Shown: positions 21,775 through 37,306, counted from the stretch's first letter. The stretch is DNA of 64,000 nucleotides from Thermothelomyces thermophilus ATCC 42464 (GCF_000226095.1 NC_016474.1:2542001-2606000); one strand, 5' to 3'. Translations and numbers: made by a program. The notes: generated by a model not told the origin, from the letters alone.

Positions 21775-22071
21775 TCAGCATTGTCGATCGAATCTTGCAA
21801 CTAGCGAGGGGAAATGCCTCAACTTCCATATTCCTCGCCGTTCGAAACTCAAAACAATTCCCTCAACATGCTTCCAAAAATGAACATCGCACCGTGCAAA
21901 TTTGGGGCATTCATACGAGCACCAGGCTCCACCGCAGGTGTTACAGCAACACACCAGGTATCCATACCGTACCTTACCCCAGAACCTCGAATAGCCGCTC
22001 CCCGGGGCCAGAGGTCGTTGCCGCAGTGGCTGGAGGAAGGTACGTACCCGGTCTCGGCTTTTGTTGGGCAT
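21775..22071 (-). pseudogene. cysteine-rich reading frame, possible relic
   Basis: A minus-strand frame contains YLVCCCNTCGGAWCSYECPK followed by FARCDVHFW. The clustered Cys and the Trp resemble degenerate zinc-ribbon modules that occur in many small fungal proteins. No clear start codon or gene structure is seen, and the flanks do not look coding, so this is at best a relic. Confidence 0.25.
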
Positions 22072-24242
22072 TCAGGTACCGGCCTTGTGACCCAATCAGC
22101 AGAGACCGTGAATTACCCGATTTGGCTTAGCCCCCGGGTTCTGCTTTTCACAGCCCTGCAGAATGTCATCTCGACGCTTGGATTCTGCAGGCGACTCTTG
22201 CCTCTTTGTGAATTGCCATTGCCTGTGGAGTAAATGGGAACTGTACAGTGCTAATACAGAACAATAGAATCAAGGTTCCTCTCGTCGTCTAAGGTGCCAA
22301 AAAGGATGACGCGCCTGATCTCCAGAGATATAAAACAGTGGCGCTCCCGTCCCCAGACGATGTGCCGTTGCTGCCGGTCCATTCCATTGCCCCATCACTT
22401 AAATCAGGGCAATATCAGTCCATGATTTGACTCACACCACGACGACGGAAGGCCACCACCGACACCTCTGCGCTGGTCTTTCCAGACGCTCTCATCAGCC
22501 TCGCCAACTAGCAAACATCGACGCCGGCCTTAGTCTCCTGTGCAGCGCTGTTTGCGTTGTGAAACGAGAACGAGTAGAAGGTACCAAGCCTACTTGTCTC
22601 TTAACCTGTCTCGGTTCCTACACTATCGATTCCTTCTCGGTGACGTTTGACATGGCAGTTGCGCCTACTCTGTCGTACCAATCTTGCATCTTGTTAGACC
22701 CGTCGCGTTGGCCATCAGCAGCGTCTACCCCTGCCCGCTTCGTCCCCCTTCTGCTTCTGTCTCTCCCCCCCCCCCCCTTTGCTATCAGCGCTCTCTCGCA
22801 GCGAGGCGACCCGCATGCCTTATCAGCCAGCCGTCTGCAAGTTTGCGCGAGCGGCTGCGCGGCAGTGCACCCTCGCACGAAGCCGCAATCGATTTGTTGA
22901 ACAGGGGGCTGCTGCACCAACGCGGTTGGAGATGGCTTGTCGATGACGCGGACATGGGTTTCTCTCTCGCCAGCATTGAGCCAGTGCCAAAAGTTTGGAG
23001 CGCTCAATTGGCTTTTCATTAGGACGCAGCCCTTTGGAATTGGGGGCTGTCTTCGTTGCTATTTCAAACTCCGTCTCTTTAGGAAACTATTAAGGTCCCT
23101 TCCTGAAATGGCAGGCTAACAAGACGGGGAGTTCCAGGTGCTTCCTTCTGCAAGTATACCTTGACTGCGCACAGATTGCGCAGTTTTCCGTCCTATCGGC
23201 AAATCATTGGGCCTGATTCAAGGTTCCAAAGAAGTTGGCAGATTTGCGGTTTGCAATTCTAGAAACTCTTGTTTTTCCCCGGATCGCCAACGGCAGATAA
23301 CTGAGGTAACGAAAACATTCCTTCCTTTGCCTTATCGCGTTACACCGTCGTCTTGCAAACGGGCCACGACCAGCGCCAATTCGTGCCTGTTTCATCCATG
23401 TCAGAAAACTAACCCGAAGATAACAGCTGCCGGGTCGCTACAACCAGCTTACACAATACCTGGCGGGAGCAACCCTTGCAGGTGCTGAGCTCCTATTCAG
23501 GCACCACTTTTTTTTTCGAGCTGATCTCGAATTGAGAAAAGGTACGTCTGACTGCATGTGTATTTGCTCTTTATCCATGATTATCCTGTACACACCCTTT
23601 TGCACTCTCCAACCGGAGGCTGTGTTTGCACGGCGCGCATGGCGAGTATCTTTTCTTTCTTATCTTGGAAGGAGCCGCAGCCGAGGCTCGTTTCCGAGCC
23701 AGGTCAGAGCAAGAAACAGGAGCGGTGAGCAACACGGAACTTGGGGCCCCCGAGACATGGCAATATTCGTTCTCGCCGAGTTGCTGGTGTCCAATCGGTG
23801 GACAATCTGGCTAGCGGGTGTCGACTCCATGTTGCCGTGTCACTCCTCAATCCTGTTCTGTTACACGGCGATTTGCCGTGTTCCTGGAACGTCTGATTCC
23901 AGAGTGGGCGCTTTAGCCATTTGTCCGATCGCACAGGAATACGGGATGGTCAGGTCGGCCCTGACGTACCTGCCCTCTTCCCGTGTCAAACCCGCACCCT
24001 CCAACGAGCCATTGGGGTCCTGATAACGGTCACCGCTCACGGTTGCCCCTGGCACAGGCTGGCGGCCACTTAGAGACCGGCACTATGCTCCCGCTCCTGC
24101 CCTCTGACACTACAAAGCTGGTGCTCCCCTCCAGCAGCCATCCTTGTCTTGCGTTCTCGTCTCCGCCATATCCAACAAACACTGTCACCCCGTTTTCGCA
24201 TCCATACTCCCCTTATACCCAATTCTTTCTCTCAGATGCACC

Positions 24243-27200
24243 ATGGCTGGCGCGGCAATCCAGCCTCCACTGACCAGTCCAGCTGTCGGGCGCCGCCGCG
24301 TGTCTGGCTTGACCATCAACACTGACGTGCCTCCGTCCAGCTTTCCAGACTACGTGGATCCGTTCGCTTCGTCGGACGAAACCGTGACAAATTCACCCAT
24401 AGCCATGACTGCCGCCCACCCACTCGTTGAGAAGGTCAAGGGGGAGGAGGCCGGCAGGCACCCTTCGCCTCAGCCAACACATTTCAGTTACCCCCAAGGG
24501 CCCCAGCTGAACGGCAATGGCCACCGAGTATTGCGCTCGGCCACGGTTGGCTACGTAGCTCCCGAGTTTAAGGGCAAGAAGGAGCAGATGGTACAAGGTT
24601 AGTTCGCTCGCGACACTTCAAGAGACTGTTTGGTTGCGGCTCGACTAACCCACCAAATCAGTCAAGGAGCATATCACAAAATCGGGATGGATCCCCGAGC
24701 CGCTCGTTGACTCGCAGGTCGGGTGGTTCTACAACGAGCTTGGCATTGATGACGTCTATTTCCAAACAGAGAACCCGGAAGTCATTGCCAAGCATATCAC
24801 ATCTCTGTATGCTGCTAAGATTGCCGCGTTTTCGCGCGAGGACAGGCGTGAAGAGATTCGTCTGGATATGGAGGCTTCAGACCACGCCATCTACATCGAC
24901 ACTAGCGAGCCAGGCAAGTCCAACACCAAGGGCCCGCAGTATGAGCATCGCCTCGAGTCCAAGTATCTGGACGGCGGCGATCCGTCAAAACGGTTCCGCG
25001 TCGAGACGTTCCGGTCCCCTACGAGCATCGGGCACTCGGACTTCAAGGCGACCCTGCGATGCTACTTTGTCTACCAATGTCAGTTCGTTGAGCCGAACGC
25101 GGACCCTAAGGAGACCCGGCTCGAGGTCATCAGCGACCGCATGTTCCTCGCCAAGGCGACCAAGAACACCAAGCAAATCTACCACGAGATTATCCAACAT
25201 TCCGTCAACAGGACCGGCCCGGTCATTGAGGTGTTTGACATTGAAGGTTCGCAGGAGAAGCGGCTAGTCGTTGCCTTCCGAGCGAGGACGGCGAGAGGGA
25301 TGTTCAGCGCGCTCAGCGATCTCTATCACTACTACGGCGTTACAAGTTCCCGAAAGTACGTCGAGCAATTCTCCAACGGCATCACGGTTATGAGCATCTA
25401 CTTGCGGCCGGCCCCCAACCCCGATAACAAGTATCCACCAATCGAGGAGTCGATCCATCAGATCACCCAGGAGGTTTCGCTCCTGTACTGCATGCCTCAG
25501 ACAAAGCTCCATAGCCTGTTCTCATCGGGCGAGCTGAGCCTCCAAGAGACGGTCTACGCGCATTGCGTGTGGGTCTTCGTCCAGCACTTCCTCAACCGCC
25601 TGGGCTCCGAGTACGCTTCGCTCGTGGCAACGCTCGATCCCAACAACAACGGGCATGCCGAGATCCTGTCAAGGATAAAGAAGCGTCTGCGCACGGAGAC
25701 CTTTACTCCCGATTACATTCTCGAGATCATCCTGTCCCACCCCCAGCTCATTCGCGCCCTCTATGCCTCCTTCGCCAGCGTCCACATGAGGCCCGGGCCC
25801 GGCTGTGCCCACCGCTCCATCGCGCCCACCCCAACCACCGAGGTGCTCTCGGATGCCAAGCTCAAGGACAAGATCACTCGGGACGTCTCGAATGAGCACG
25901 AGGAAATGGTCATGACCGCCTTCCGCGTGTTCAACAATGCCGTCCTTAAAACCAACTACTTCACCCCGACAAAGGTGGCCTTGAGCTTCCGGCTCGATCC
26001 CTCGTTCCTGCCACCGATTGAGTACCCGATGCCGCTTTATGGTATGTTCCTCGTCATCACGGCCGAGTCTCGCGGCTTCCATCTGCGCTTCAAGGACGTC
26101 GCTCGTGGTGGCATCCGCATCGTCAAGTCGCGCAGCAAGGAGGCCTACTCGATCAACGCCCGCAATCTGTTTGATGAAAACTACGCTCTCGCCAGCACTC
26201 AGCAGCGCAAGAATAAGGACATTCCCGAAGGCGGGTCCAAGGGTGTCATCTTGCTCGACCCCAAGCAGCAAGACAAGGCCCGGGAAGCGTTCGAGAAGTA
26301 CATCGACAGCATCCTCGACCTGCTCCTCAAGGCCGAGACTCCGGGCATCAAGAACCCCATCGTCGACCTGTACGGCAAGGAGGAAATCATCTTCATGGGA
26401 CCGGACGAGAACACGGCCGACCTTGTCGACTGGGCGACGGAGCACGCCCGGAACCGGGGTGCGCCCTGGTGGAAGTCGTTCTTCACTGGCAAGTCACCAA
26501 AGCTTGGTGGCATTCCTCACGATACGTACGGTATGACGACGCTGTCAGTGCGCGAGTATGTCAAGGGCATCTACCGCAAGCTCAACCTGGACCCGTCGAA
26601 GGTCAGGAAGATGCAGACGGGTGGCCCGGACGGCGACCTGGGCAGCAACGAGATTTTGCTCAGCAACGAAACGTATACGGCCATCGTCGACGGCTCCGGC
26701 GTCCTCGTAGACCCCAATGGCATCGACAAGGACGAGTTGCGCCGTCTTGCCAAGAAGCGCCAGATGATCTCGCACTTTGACTTGTCCAAGCTGTCCAAGG
26801 ATGGGTACCGGGTTCTGTGTGACGATATGAACGTCACCCTGCCCTCCGGGGAGGTTGTCAGCAACGGCACGGCATTCAGGAACACGTTCCACCTCCGAAA
26901 CGACGGCTTGGCCGACATTTTTGTTCCGTGCGGCGGCCGGCCGGAGTCCATTGACCTGGTCTCGGTGAACAAGTTGATCAAGAATGGCAAGGCGACGATC
27001 CCGTACATTGTCGAGGGTGCCAACCTCTTCATCACTCAGGATGCCAAGCTGCGCTTGGAGGAGGCCGGCTGCATCGTGTACAAGGATGCCAGCGCCAACA
27101 AGGGCGGCGTGACCAGCTCCTCGCTCGAGGTTCTGGCGTCGCTCAGCTTCGACGATGCGGGCTTCGTCGAGAACATGTGCCACGACGCGAACGGAAACGT

Positions 27201-27688
27201 GCCCGAGTTCTACAAGGCGTACGTGCGGGCGGTGCAGGAGAAGATCCAGGAGAACGCCCGGCTGGAGTTCGAGGCCATCTGGCGCGAGCACGAGCAGACG
27301 GGCGTGCCGCGCTCCGTGCTGTCGGACAAGCTGTCGTTGGCCATCACGACGCTCGACCAGCAGCTGCAGCACTCCGACCTGTGGGAGAACGAGCAGGTAC
27401 GCCACGCGGTGCTCGAGGACGCTCTGCCCAATCTCCTCATTGAGAAGATCGGCCTCGACACCATCATCGAGCGCGTTCCCGATTCGTACCTGAGGGCGAT
27501 CTTCGGCAGCTACCTCGCTAGCCGCTTCGTGTATGAGTGCGGCAGCTCACCAAGCCAGTTTGCGTTTTATGACTTGTAAGAGATCCCTATCCTCTCCTGC
27601 TGCGGCTCCTTGAAGGGTCCGAACGCTGATGCTAACTCTTTCTGTCTACAGCATGTCGAAGAGGATGGCCAAGTTTAACAAGGCTTAA
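24243..27688 (+). CDS. GDH2: NAD-dependent glutamate dehydrogenase, large fungal type
   Basis: Model join(24243..24597, 24662..27575, 27652..27688), 1101 aa, close to yeast Gdh2 (1092 aa). The enzyme deaminates glutamate to 2-oxoglutarate and ammonium with NAD and is used when glutamate serves as carbon or nitrogen source. The large N-terminal regulatory part precedes the catalytic core: GFHLRFKDVARGGIRIVKSR at about residue 588 with the substrate Lys region, then PEGGSKGVILL, IFMGPDENTADLVDWA, and the dinucleotide region TGGPDGDLGSNEI at about 768. VEGANLFITQDAKLRLEEAG and YKDASANKGGVTSSSLEV are further family blocks. Intron 1 has GTTAGT and CTAAC; intron 2 separates the last 12 residues (FMSKRMAKFNKA). 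The N-terminal ~110 residues are Ser/Pro-rich, a likely regulatory tail. Start chosen at the first ATG in frame, with a good context. Confidence 0.95.
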
Positions 27689-28266
27689 TGTCCCTTAGTC
27701 CTTTTTCTTCCTTTTCCTATCTTTTTTTCCCTATGCTGTTTTTTCCTCTTTTAACTCCTCTGGCGAATGCTGTTTTGGTTGGGTGACATTGTTCTTCGGC
27801 AATACGGCGTACAAAATCGTTAATAGTGTTAGAGAAAAACAACACGACCTAGCGAGGCATGAGAAAGCAGAACAAGTTACGCGTACTTTGCGTTACAAGA
27901 GAGGGTTGCTTCGCTATTTCGAGACCTTGCTGTATAACCGTGGTCGTTCGCTGGTTTTGATCTGTATGGCTTTCCATAATTGGATAGTATCCAGATGGAA
28001 GCCGTGCGGGCCATTCAATCTGACATGGAAGCATGAGTAAACACGGCATATGTATGGAGTAGAGAGGCGGCATATGTTTGGCTTGGCAGGTGTAGACTTG
28101 GTATAGTGGTCGGCTCCTGTGAGTACTACACTTGAACCACGCGAAATGGAAACGGCTGAGGAGATGGTGCTGTGAGGTAGTCACTGACACGGAACCGCTC
28201 AGCTCTGTGCTACCAATCGAAAAACGCTCACTTGATTCGGATGCCCCTTTTTTTGATAATCTTGTT
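27689..28266. other. convergent 3' intergenic region
   Basis: 3' flanks of GDH2 and the MDR gene. T-rich just after GDH2 (27690-27760). No gene or tRNA is seen. Confidence 0.55.
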
Positions 28267-29847
28267 TTAATCCCGCACCTTGATGATCACCTTTCCGACA
28301 TGGCTTCCCGAGTAGAGGTAATCAAATGCGGCAGGCGACTCGTCAAAGGGAAAGACCCGGTCGATGAGCGGCGCGAGGGACACCTGCTTCTCTTCCAAAA
28401 AGCGGTTGAGATGGGTGAAGTCCTGCTTTGAGCCGACGCGGATGCCCCTGAGGAATGTTAGCCGTTTCCTCGGCAACACCAACGCCCCTCTCCACATTCT
28501 CGAGAAACATACACGCTCACACACAGACACGGCCAAAGAATATAAGAAAAAAAAAAAGGAAGAAATAAAAACAGATAAGGAAAAAAGAAAGAATGATGAC
28601 GGCCCATTTGTTACTTACTTGAGCTTGGCAAACTTGGTGATGAGGGCCATGAGGGTAGCGGGCGGCCAGTCGCCGCCGATGCCGTCGAGGAAGCCGAGGA
28701 AGGAGACGAGGCCGCCGCGCTCGCGGAGGACGTCGAGGTCGTGCGGGACCGACGCCGGCCCGGTGGTGTTGACGACGACGTCGACGCCCGCGCCGCCGGT
28801 CAGCCGCCGGACCTCGGCCGCCCGGTCCTCGGGCGCCGGCACGGTCCGGTAGTTGATGGTGCCGACGTCGACCTCGGCGGCCGCGCCGAGCTGCCGCACC
28901 GAATCGAGCTTCTTGTCGCACGAGGAGCTCACGATCGGCCGCACGCCCGCGGCGAGACACAGCACGAGGCCAAACATGCTCACGCCGCCCGTGCCTTGCT
29001 TGGTTAGCCGGGCGAAGTGCCCGGGGTAGGTCAGCCTAAGTATTGTTCTCGTACTTCTGAGACTTGTTGCTTGCCCCTCCCGTCCCCGGTGAACTTGAGG
29101 AGGGGGGTGGGCCGGGGGGGTGGTTGAGAAAAAAAAAAAAAAACAATATAAAGGAGATGTACATACCTTGCAAGAGAGCAGTTCTTGGCTTCTTACCGCC
29201 TGGCCCTTTGAGACTGTCGAGAGCAGACCAAGCCGTCACTCCGGCACACGGGATAGTCGCCGCCTGCAGTTTGAAGAGAGATTGTGGCCGTGTAAGCTGC
29301 ACATGGTCCAATGAATGTAACAGGGGCATGGAAAGGGCTGCCCCCTTTTTCCCTCTCTTCTCTTCTCAATCCCCCCCCTTTCCCAATCATCCATTTTGAT
29401 CTAACAAGACCTGAAACTAACCTCCTCCCATGACAAGTACTTGGGCAGCGGCACGAGGTGTGCCTCTTCGAAGACGGCGTATTCGCGGAGCACGCCGTCC
29501 AGCGCGCCGCCGAGCTCCCGGGGCGGCTCGTCTTCGCCCCCCGTGAGGTGGTTGAGGTCGAAGACGGCCGAGACGCGGTCTCGGACGGCGAACTCGGTCA
29601 CGGCGGCTCCCACGGCGGCTCCCTCGCCCGCCGCGTCGGAACAGGGGATGCCACGGTCCAGCACGGGCAGCGGGTACCGGCCGTTCGGGATGGCGACGTC
29701 GCGGAAGTTGAGCGAGACGGCATGGATCTTGACGAGCACGTCCTTGGGTCCCAGTTGCTCTGGCAGCTGCTCGGTCGAAGGGGCAATGGTCTGAGGCACG
29801 TCGCCCGTGGTACGCCTGAAGGCTCTGTACGTATCGGGGACGGACAT
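28267..29847 (-). CDS. zinc-independent-type MDR oxidoreductase (quinone reductase-like)
   Basis: Model complement(join(28267..28447, 28619..28994, 29197..29263, 29422..29847)), 349 aa. It is a medium-chain dehydrogenase/reductase: a GroES-like N-terminal domain (GPKDVLVKIHAVSLNFRD, GIPCSDAAGEG, GALDGVLREYAVFEE), the hinge AATIPCAGVTAWSAL, and a Rossmann part with GTGGVSMFGLVLCLAAG as the NAD(P) loop. It ends SPAAFDYLYSGSHVGKVIIKV, typical of the family. The catalytic-zinc Cys/His set of true alcohol dehydrogenases is incomplete (Asn-Phe-Arg-Asp in place of the Cys motif), so a zinc-free quinone or enone reductase is more likely. The substrate is unknown. Three introns have standard donors (GTTAGT, GTAAGA, GTAAGT). 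The second contains runs of A and G (29095-29145). Confidence 0.87.
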
Positions 29848-30622
29848 GTTGGTGACGAATCTCGAAGGTGCTTTTGCTGTCTACGGCCGAATTACCACAT
29901 TACTCCCAAAGATCCACGCTTCAGCAACATGACGATGTGACGATCTGATATATATCCCTCCCCCAAAGAGGGTTCGGAGATATTTCTCTTGGCTTATCAA
30001 TCCGTACGCTGCCCCTCACGCCGAGCTTCGTTCAACATTGTCTAGACTGTACTCGGGTCCGGTGCGAAGCTGCCCCATGCCTTGGGGCGATGGTCGGCAC
30101 ACGCCTGACGCAGGCCTTCGCTTATGTATGTATGGTCTTGGCTCGTCTGGCTGGGCGCAGGGTACGAGTGCAAATGCAACACCGGAACACCAGAGTGCCG
30201 AGAGAGGCAACTCGTGAACCCGAGAGAGACCTGGACCTTGCAGGAGCGCCTAGGTTCCGTCCATCACCATCCTCGGCACACATCAGGCGAAAACAAGTAA
30301 AATAGGGGTGTTCTTCTGATTCACCATCCCCGACCGTGTAGATTGTTCCTGATAACGTTTTGATGCCATCCCGTTCTTCGGTTCATTGCCTCATTCCCGC
30401 TCGGTCCCGGAAACGTTTCCCTTCAGGCGCCCCGGAGGAGGAAACCCCCATATGCGCCGAGGCTGGCGGCTGCCCGTTGGCCCGTGACGAAGGAGGCTGC
30501 AATTGTATTCACTAGCTCGGTTGGTGCTAGGCAATCGCAGACAAATACCAGACCTTTCCCTGAGACCGCCTGAGATGCTCCAAAACACAGAAAGAATTTG
30601 CCCCATGGTTGTCGCCCACCGC
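29848..30622. other. intergenic region upstream of the MDR gene
   Basis: Holds the MDR promoter and the 3' flank of the eL32 gene. No gene is seen; several minus-strand frames at 30400-30620 lack coding character. Confidence 0.5.
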
Positions 30623-31440
30623 TTAGACCTCCGTCGTGACCTTCGCCTTCGCGTTGGTGACCTTGACACCTAATTGCTTCGCCCGCGCGATGATGTCGAT
30701 CCGCTTCCTCGAGGAGACGTTGTGGGCGATCCTGCACGGACATGTTAGCATTGTGATGCCCTTTCCCTTCCCCCAGTTGCGCGATTCCGTAGGTGCCGCC
30801 TTCCGGTCCACGACCGGGGGAAAATTGGGATGTGAACGTACTCGGCGGCATAAGTCTTGTTGTGCATGAGGAGCAGCTCGACGTCCTTGACGTTGCTGAC
30901 AAGGAAGGCCTTGTGGCCCGAGGGCATCATGTGGCGGGTCTTCTTGTTGGAGCCATAGCCGATCTAAAAAGCGAGGAAGATGAGCATGTTAGCCGTGACT
31001 CGTAAATCTCGTTGCAGAGAACACCGTTCGGGGTCTCTTCTCTCTCGCCCCATGCCGTGTCCAGTCTCGCCGAGCCCCAAACCTTCGCCAGGCGAAATGC
31101 CCAAGGAAATGGTGTGCACGTACCGAGGGCATAGCCAGGTTGCCCTTAAACCGTCTCCGAACCCGGTTGTCAATACCCTTGGGCTTGCGCCATGCCGAGT
31201 CCAGGCACTTGAAGCGATCGCTCTGGTGGCGGATGAAGCGCTTGGTGCCTGCAAATCGACAAACTCGTCAACATTCGCGTTCCCAAAACAAGACCATCGC
31301 CGACTCAAGATTCGAAATCTCGTTGCAGGAGATGCAAAGGGGAGAGTCGGTGCTCGGGGGAGCCGTCAGTCGGTGTAAAGAGAGAGCTCGAGGAACGTAC
31401 GCTTCTTCACGATCGGGATGTGCTTCTTGGCGGCAACCAT
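30623..31440 (-). CDS. RPL32: 60S ribosomal protein eL32
   Basis: Model complement(join(30623..30731, 30842..30963, 31124..31248, 31401..31440)), 131 aa, the usual size. The protein is a basic component of the large subunit. Exon 1 gives [13 protein letters not shown]; exon 2 [20 protein letters not shown] and [16 protein letters not shown]; exon 3 [20 protein letters not shown] and [20 protein letters not shown]; exon 4 [20 protein letters not shown] to the stop after TTEV. All four introns have GTACGT- or GTAC-type donors. Two of the introns share a near-identical 20-nt segment (see findings). Upstream there is a probable leader intron ending right at the start codon (separate entry). Confidence 0.96.
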
Positions 31441-31514
31441 CTGTACGACTGGTTAGAATAAAAGGAAATTGACGATGCAGAGCTGACGAGAGCAGCAGGA
31501 CGGTGTCACTGTAC
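31441..31514 (-). other. probable 5'UTR intron of the eL32 gene
   Basis: On the minus strand, a GTACAG donor at 31514, a TCTAACC branch and a TACAG acceptor abut the start codon at 31440. The piece before it (CATCAATACCGTCAAG) would be the leader exon. Leader introns are common in fungal ribosomal protein genes and can raise expression. Confidence 0.6.
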
Positions 31515-32366
31515 CTTGACGGTATTGATGTCGGGTGATGGTCGAAATTGGCGTCGTCACGGTCGGGACCTACCTTGGGAAAAATTCCAGAAATTGGTTG
31601 AGCTGGTGGGCTTAGGGCTGTGCGAAATTGTTAAGGTTGGTGGTCAATGCACACCGAAGGCTTTGCAGAGATGGTGGGCCAAAGCTTGGCGGCAACCGGC
31701 GGGGAGAGGTGAGGAGGTGGGCCAAATTTGGTCGCTTATCGAGCTTATCGATAGCGAAGATGTGACCTGGGTGAGGGGTCATCCGCTGTAGTTCCGGAGG
31801 AAGACAAATACAGAGTGCATCAAAAGTGACGAGAAACAGGCTCAAAAGACGAGCAACGATTGGGAAACCTGGAAGCCGCCGACCAAATTAATGACCGCGT
31901 TTTACAAATTCTTGCCAGCAAGCCGTATATATGTGATGCTTTCCATGTTCGTTATATCATGTCTCGGTCTATCAGAAAGGAAGTGAGGAGGCGAGCAACG
32001 AGGAGGCGAGCAACCCCGCCTCTGGGGCCCTAGGGCTGCTTGGTCTCTTGTCTCGTCGATGGTTGGTGACTGGAAAGCCATTCCTTGTCGTGGCTCCCGT
32101 AACGAGGCCAGCTGTCGTCGAAGGGAAGGCTGGCGCCAGTCAGGGTAGCCGCCAGCTATCCAAATGCGTCCCCGCTTGAACGAGTTCCTGGATAAGCCTA
32201 TCCTGCCTGATCACAACGGTGGAGCGTCGTGGTCGATATCATCCTTGCGTTCTCAAGACATCGCAAGTAGACTCAGGCTTTCCATTTTCCCTGGGAACTC
32301 AAGGATGAGGAGGCGCCGGTATGTTGCAAGAAAAGAAAAAAGGACGGACGAGGCACCCGTTTCAGC
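31515..32366. other. intergenic region upstream of eL32
   Basis: Contains the eL32 promoter and the 3' flank of the DnaJ gene. A short direct repeat GAGGCGAGCAACGAGGAGGC lies near 31988-32010. No gene is seen. Confidence 0.5.
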
Positions 32367-33845
32367 TTATTGTGTGGTGCACTGAGCGCCGCCTTCATCA
32401 TCATCTTCGTCCTCCCACTCGCCACCGTACCGCGGGTCACCCTGGTGTGCGCCCATCTGTGTGATCGGTTAGCATACAATGTTGGTTGGGTAGTTTGCTT
32501 GGTGTTAGTGTGGGACCCACCTTCTCAATGTCGGCATTTTCTTCATAATCCACCTCGTCGACGTCGTCGGCTTGGATGGGTGGTGCGGGAGGCGGGAGGA
32601 GCTTCTGGAGAGCATCATAGTCGCTGTCACTTGACAGCCAGCCGTCTTCGGGGAAGTCGACCTTGACGATAAGGTACAGGTCTCCCTTCGCCTCTCCCCT
32701 CTTAAGGGGCATACCCTCGTTCGGAACCTTGAGCACATCGCCCGGCCGGAGGATCTTGCCTCGGGGGTGGTCAATGTGAATGCCCCGACCGTCGAGATGC
32801 TTGAGGACGACGCGCGAGAAACCGGACAGGGCCTCGGCCAGGGTGACGTGCAAGTCGGCCGAGAGATCGTGGCCGATGCGGGTGAAATGCTCGTGCGGCT
32901 CCTCGACGAGATGGAAGATCAGGTCGCCGGGCGTCATGTCGGGCATTTGGTCGGCCTCGCCCTCGAGCACAATCCGCTCCCCCTGCATGGAGCCACGGGG
33001 GATGTAGAGCTCCAGCGCCTTGGTTTCTTTGACTGTTCGCTTGCCCTTGCACTTCTTGCAGCGGTCTTTCTCCTTATAGTACATGCCGGTGCCCTGGCAG
33101 TGGTCGCACGGTATGACCTCCTTGCGAACGAGACCGGGACCGATCTGACGGAAGGCCTCCTGACGGCCGATGCCGCGGCAGCGGTCGCAGCTGTTAGGCT
33201 TGACCTTGTCTTTCGCACCAGTGCCCTTGCACTGGCCGCAGATGACCTGCTTCTCGGCGGCGAACTTGACCGTCTTGCCCTTGTAGAGCTCTTCAAGGGT
33301 GACCTTGTAGGGCTGTTCCTCGTCCGGACTGCGTCTCGGGCGTCGGGGCCCTCCGCCGGGCATACCGCCCATGTGCATGCCAAACATTTGAGAGAGGATG
33401 TCGTTCAGGTCGACTTCGGCACCGCCGGGCCCGCCTCGCGAAGGATCGAAGGCGGCCATGCCGTGCGTGTCGTACATGTGCCGCTTCTCCTCATCGCGCA
33501 GGATTTCATATGCTTGTGTGATGGCCTTGAATTTCGCCTCGGCTTCGGCACGCATCTCTTCGGGAACCTTGTCCGGATGGTGTTGGAGCGCCAGCTAATT
33601 CGCAGTCAGTATCGCTGAATCTGCGGCCGACCCCAAACGGCCGATTGGGTCCAGATGAAACGAACCTTCCGATAAGCTTTCTTGATGTCGTTCGGGCTAG
33701 CCGACTTATCGACGCCGAGAAGGGCTTCATTTCACCGACATCAGTTAGCACAGAGCTGCAGCGCTGTCGCTGGAGGATGCGACAGCCAGCAAGGGTGTGG
33801 AGTACCGTAGAGATCCAGGTCCTCGTCCGCACCGGGCCCGTCCAT
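32367..33845 (-). CDS. class A DnaJ co-chaperone, XDJ1-like, with CaaX box
   Basis: Model complement(join(32367..32456, 32521..33594, 33666..33724, 33806..33845)), 420 aa. It stimulates Hsp70 and hands over unfolded clients. The J domain begins DLYALLGVDKSASPNDIKKA and has HHPDK across the exon 2-3 region. A Gly/Met-rich linker follows, then four zinc-binding repeats (CGQCKGTG, CDRCRGIG, CDHCQGTG, CKKCKGK) and the substrate-binding part with ALSGFSRVVLKHLDGR, DVLKVPNEGMP and VDFPEDGWL. The latter resembles yeast Xdj1 more than Ydj1. The last exon encodes an acidic stretch and ends QCTTQ, a CaaX box that predicts farnesylation and anchoring to membranes such as the outer mitochondrial membrane or ER. 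If the last intron is kept, the frame reads to a different tail without CaaX. Confidence 0.92.
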
Positions 33846-36961
<3,116 letters not shown>

Positions 36962-37264
36962 TTTGATATTGGTTTGCGAATGGGCGAAAGAGGAGGATTG
37001 AACCGCCGGTTGCTGACGGAAGACGCGACGGCGCGAGAAGCTCTGTGTCGGTGGTGGCCAGGCCAAAGTGGCCTGGCGATGGCGACAGTCGAGATGTGTA
37101 TTATAGTGTACACAAGTCCTGGATAGTTGGATTAGACGGATTGTATGTGCTGTATAATATGAACCTCCTTCGAGAATTTGATATTCCCTCCTGCGCCGTC
37201 TAATGTTTGTAACTATCATCAATTCGTACCCATGAAGTTTTGCCGATTCCGCAAAATGAAAGGG

Positions 37265-37301
<37 letters not shown>

Positions 37302-37306
37302 ACCCC
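36962..37306. other. convergent 3' region with a 34-nt A run
   Basis: 3' flanks of MSE1 and CSN5. An uninterrupted A run (37265-37298) lies eight bases from the CSN5 stop codon. No gene is seen. Confidence 0.7.

Larger units (their letters stand above)
19043..24242. other. gene-poor 5.2-kb region with coding relics
   Basis: No intact gene could be built here on either strand. The region includes the BNA5 promoter at its left, and the GDH2 promoter and leader at its right. Between them are short minus-strand pieces that look like decayed exons (separate entries), two palindromic GTAT/ATAC repeats and a C-run at about 22767-22777. GC content is intermediate and there is no obvious RIP bias by eye. 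Confidence 0.5.

Noticed and set aside
22427-23019. Overlapping frames of 112-157 codons on both strands
   Set aside because: Ser/Arg/Leu-rich and lacking introns, motifs or codon bias; judged random.
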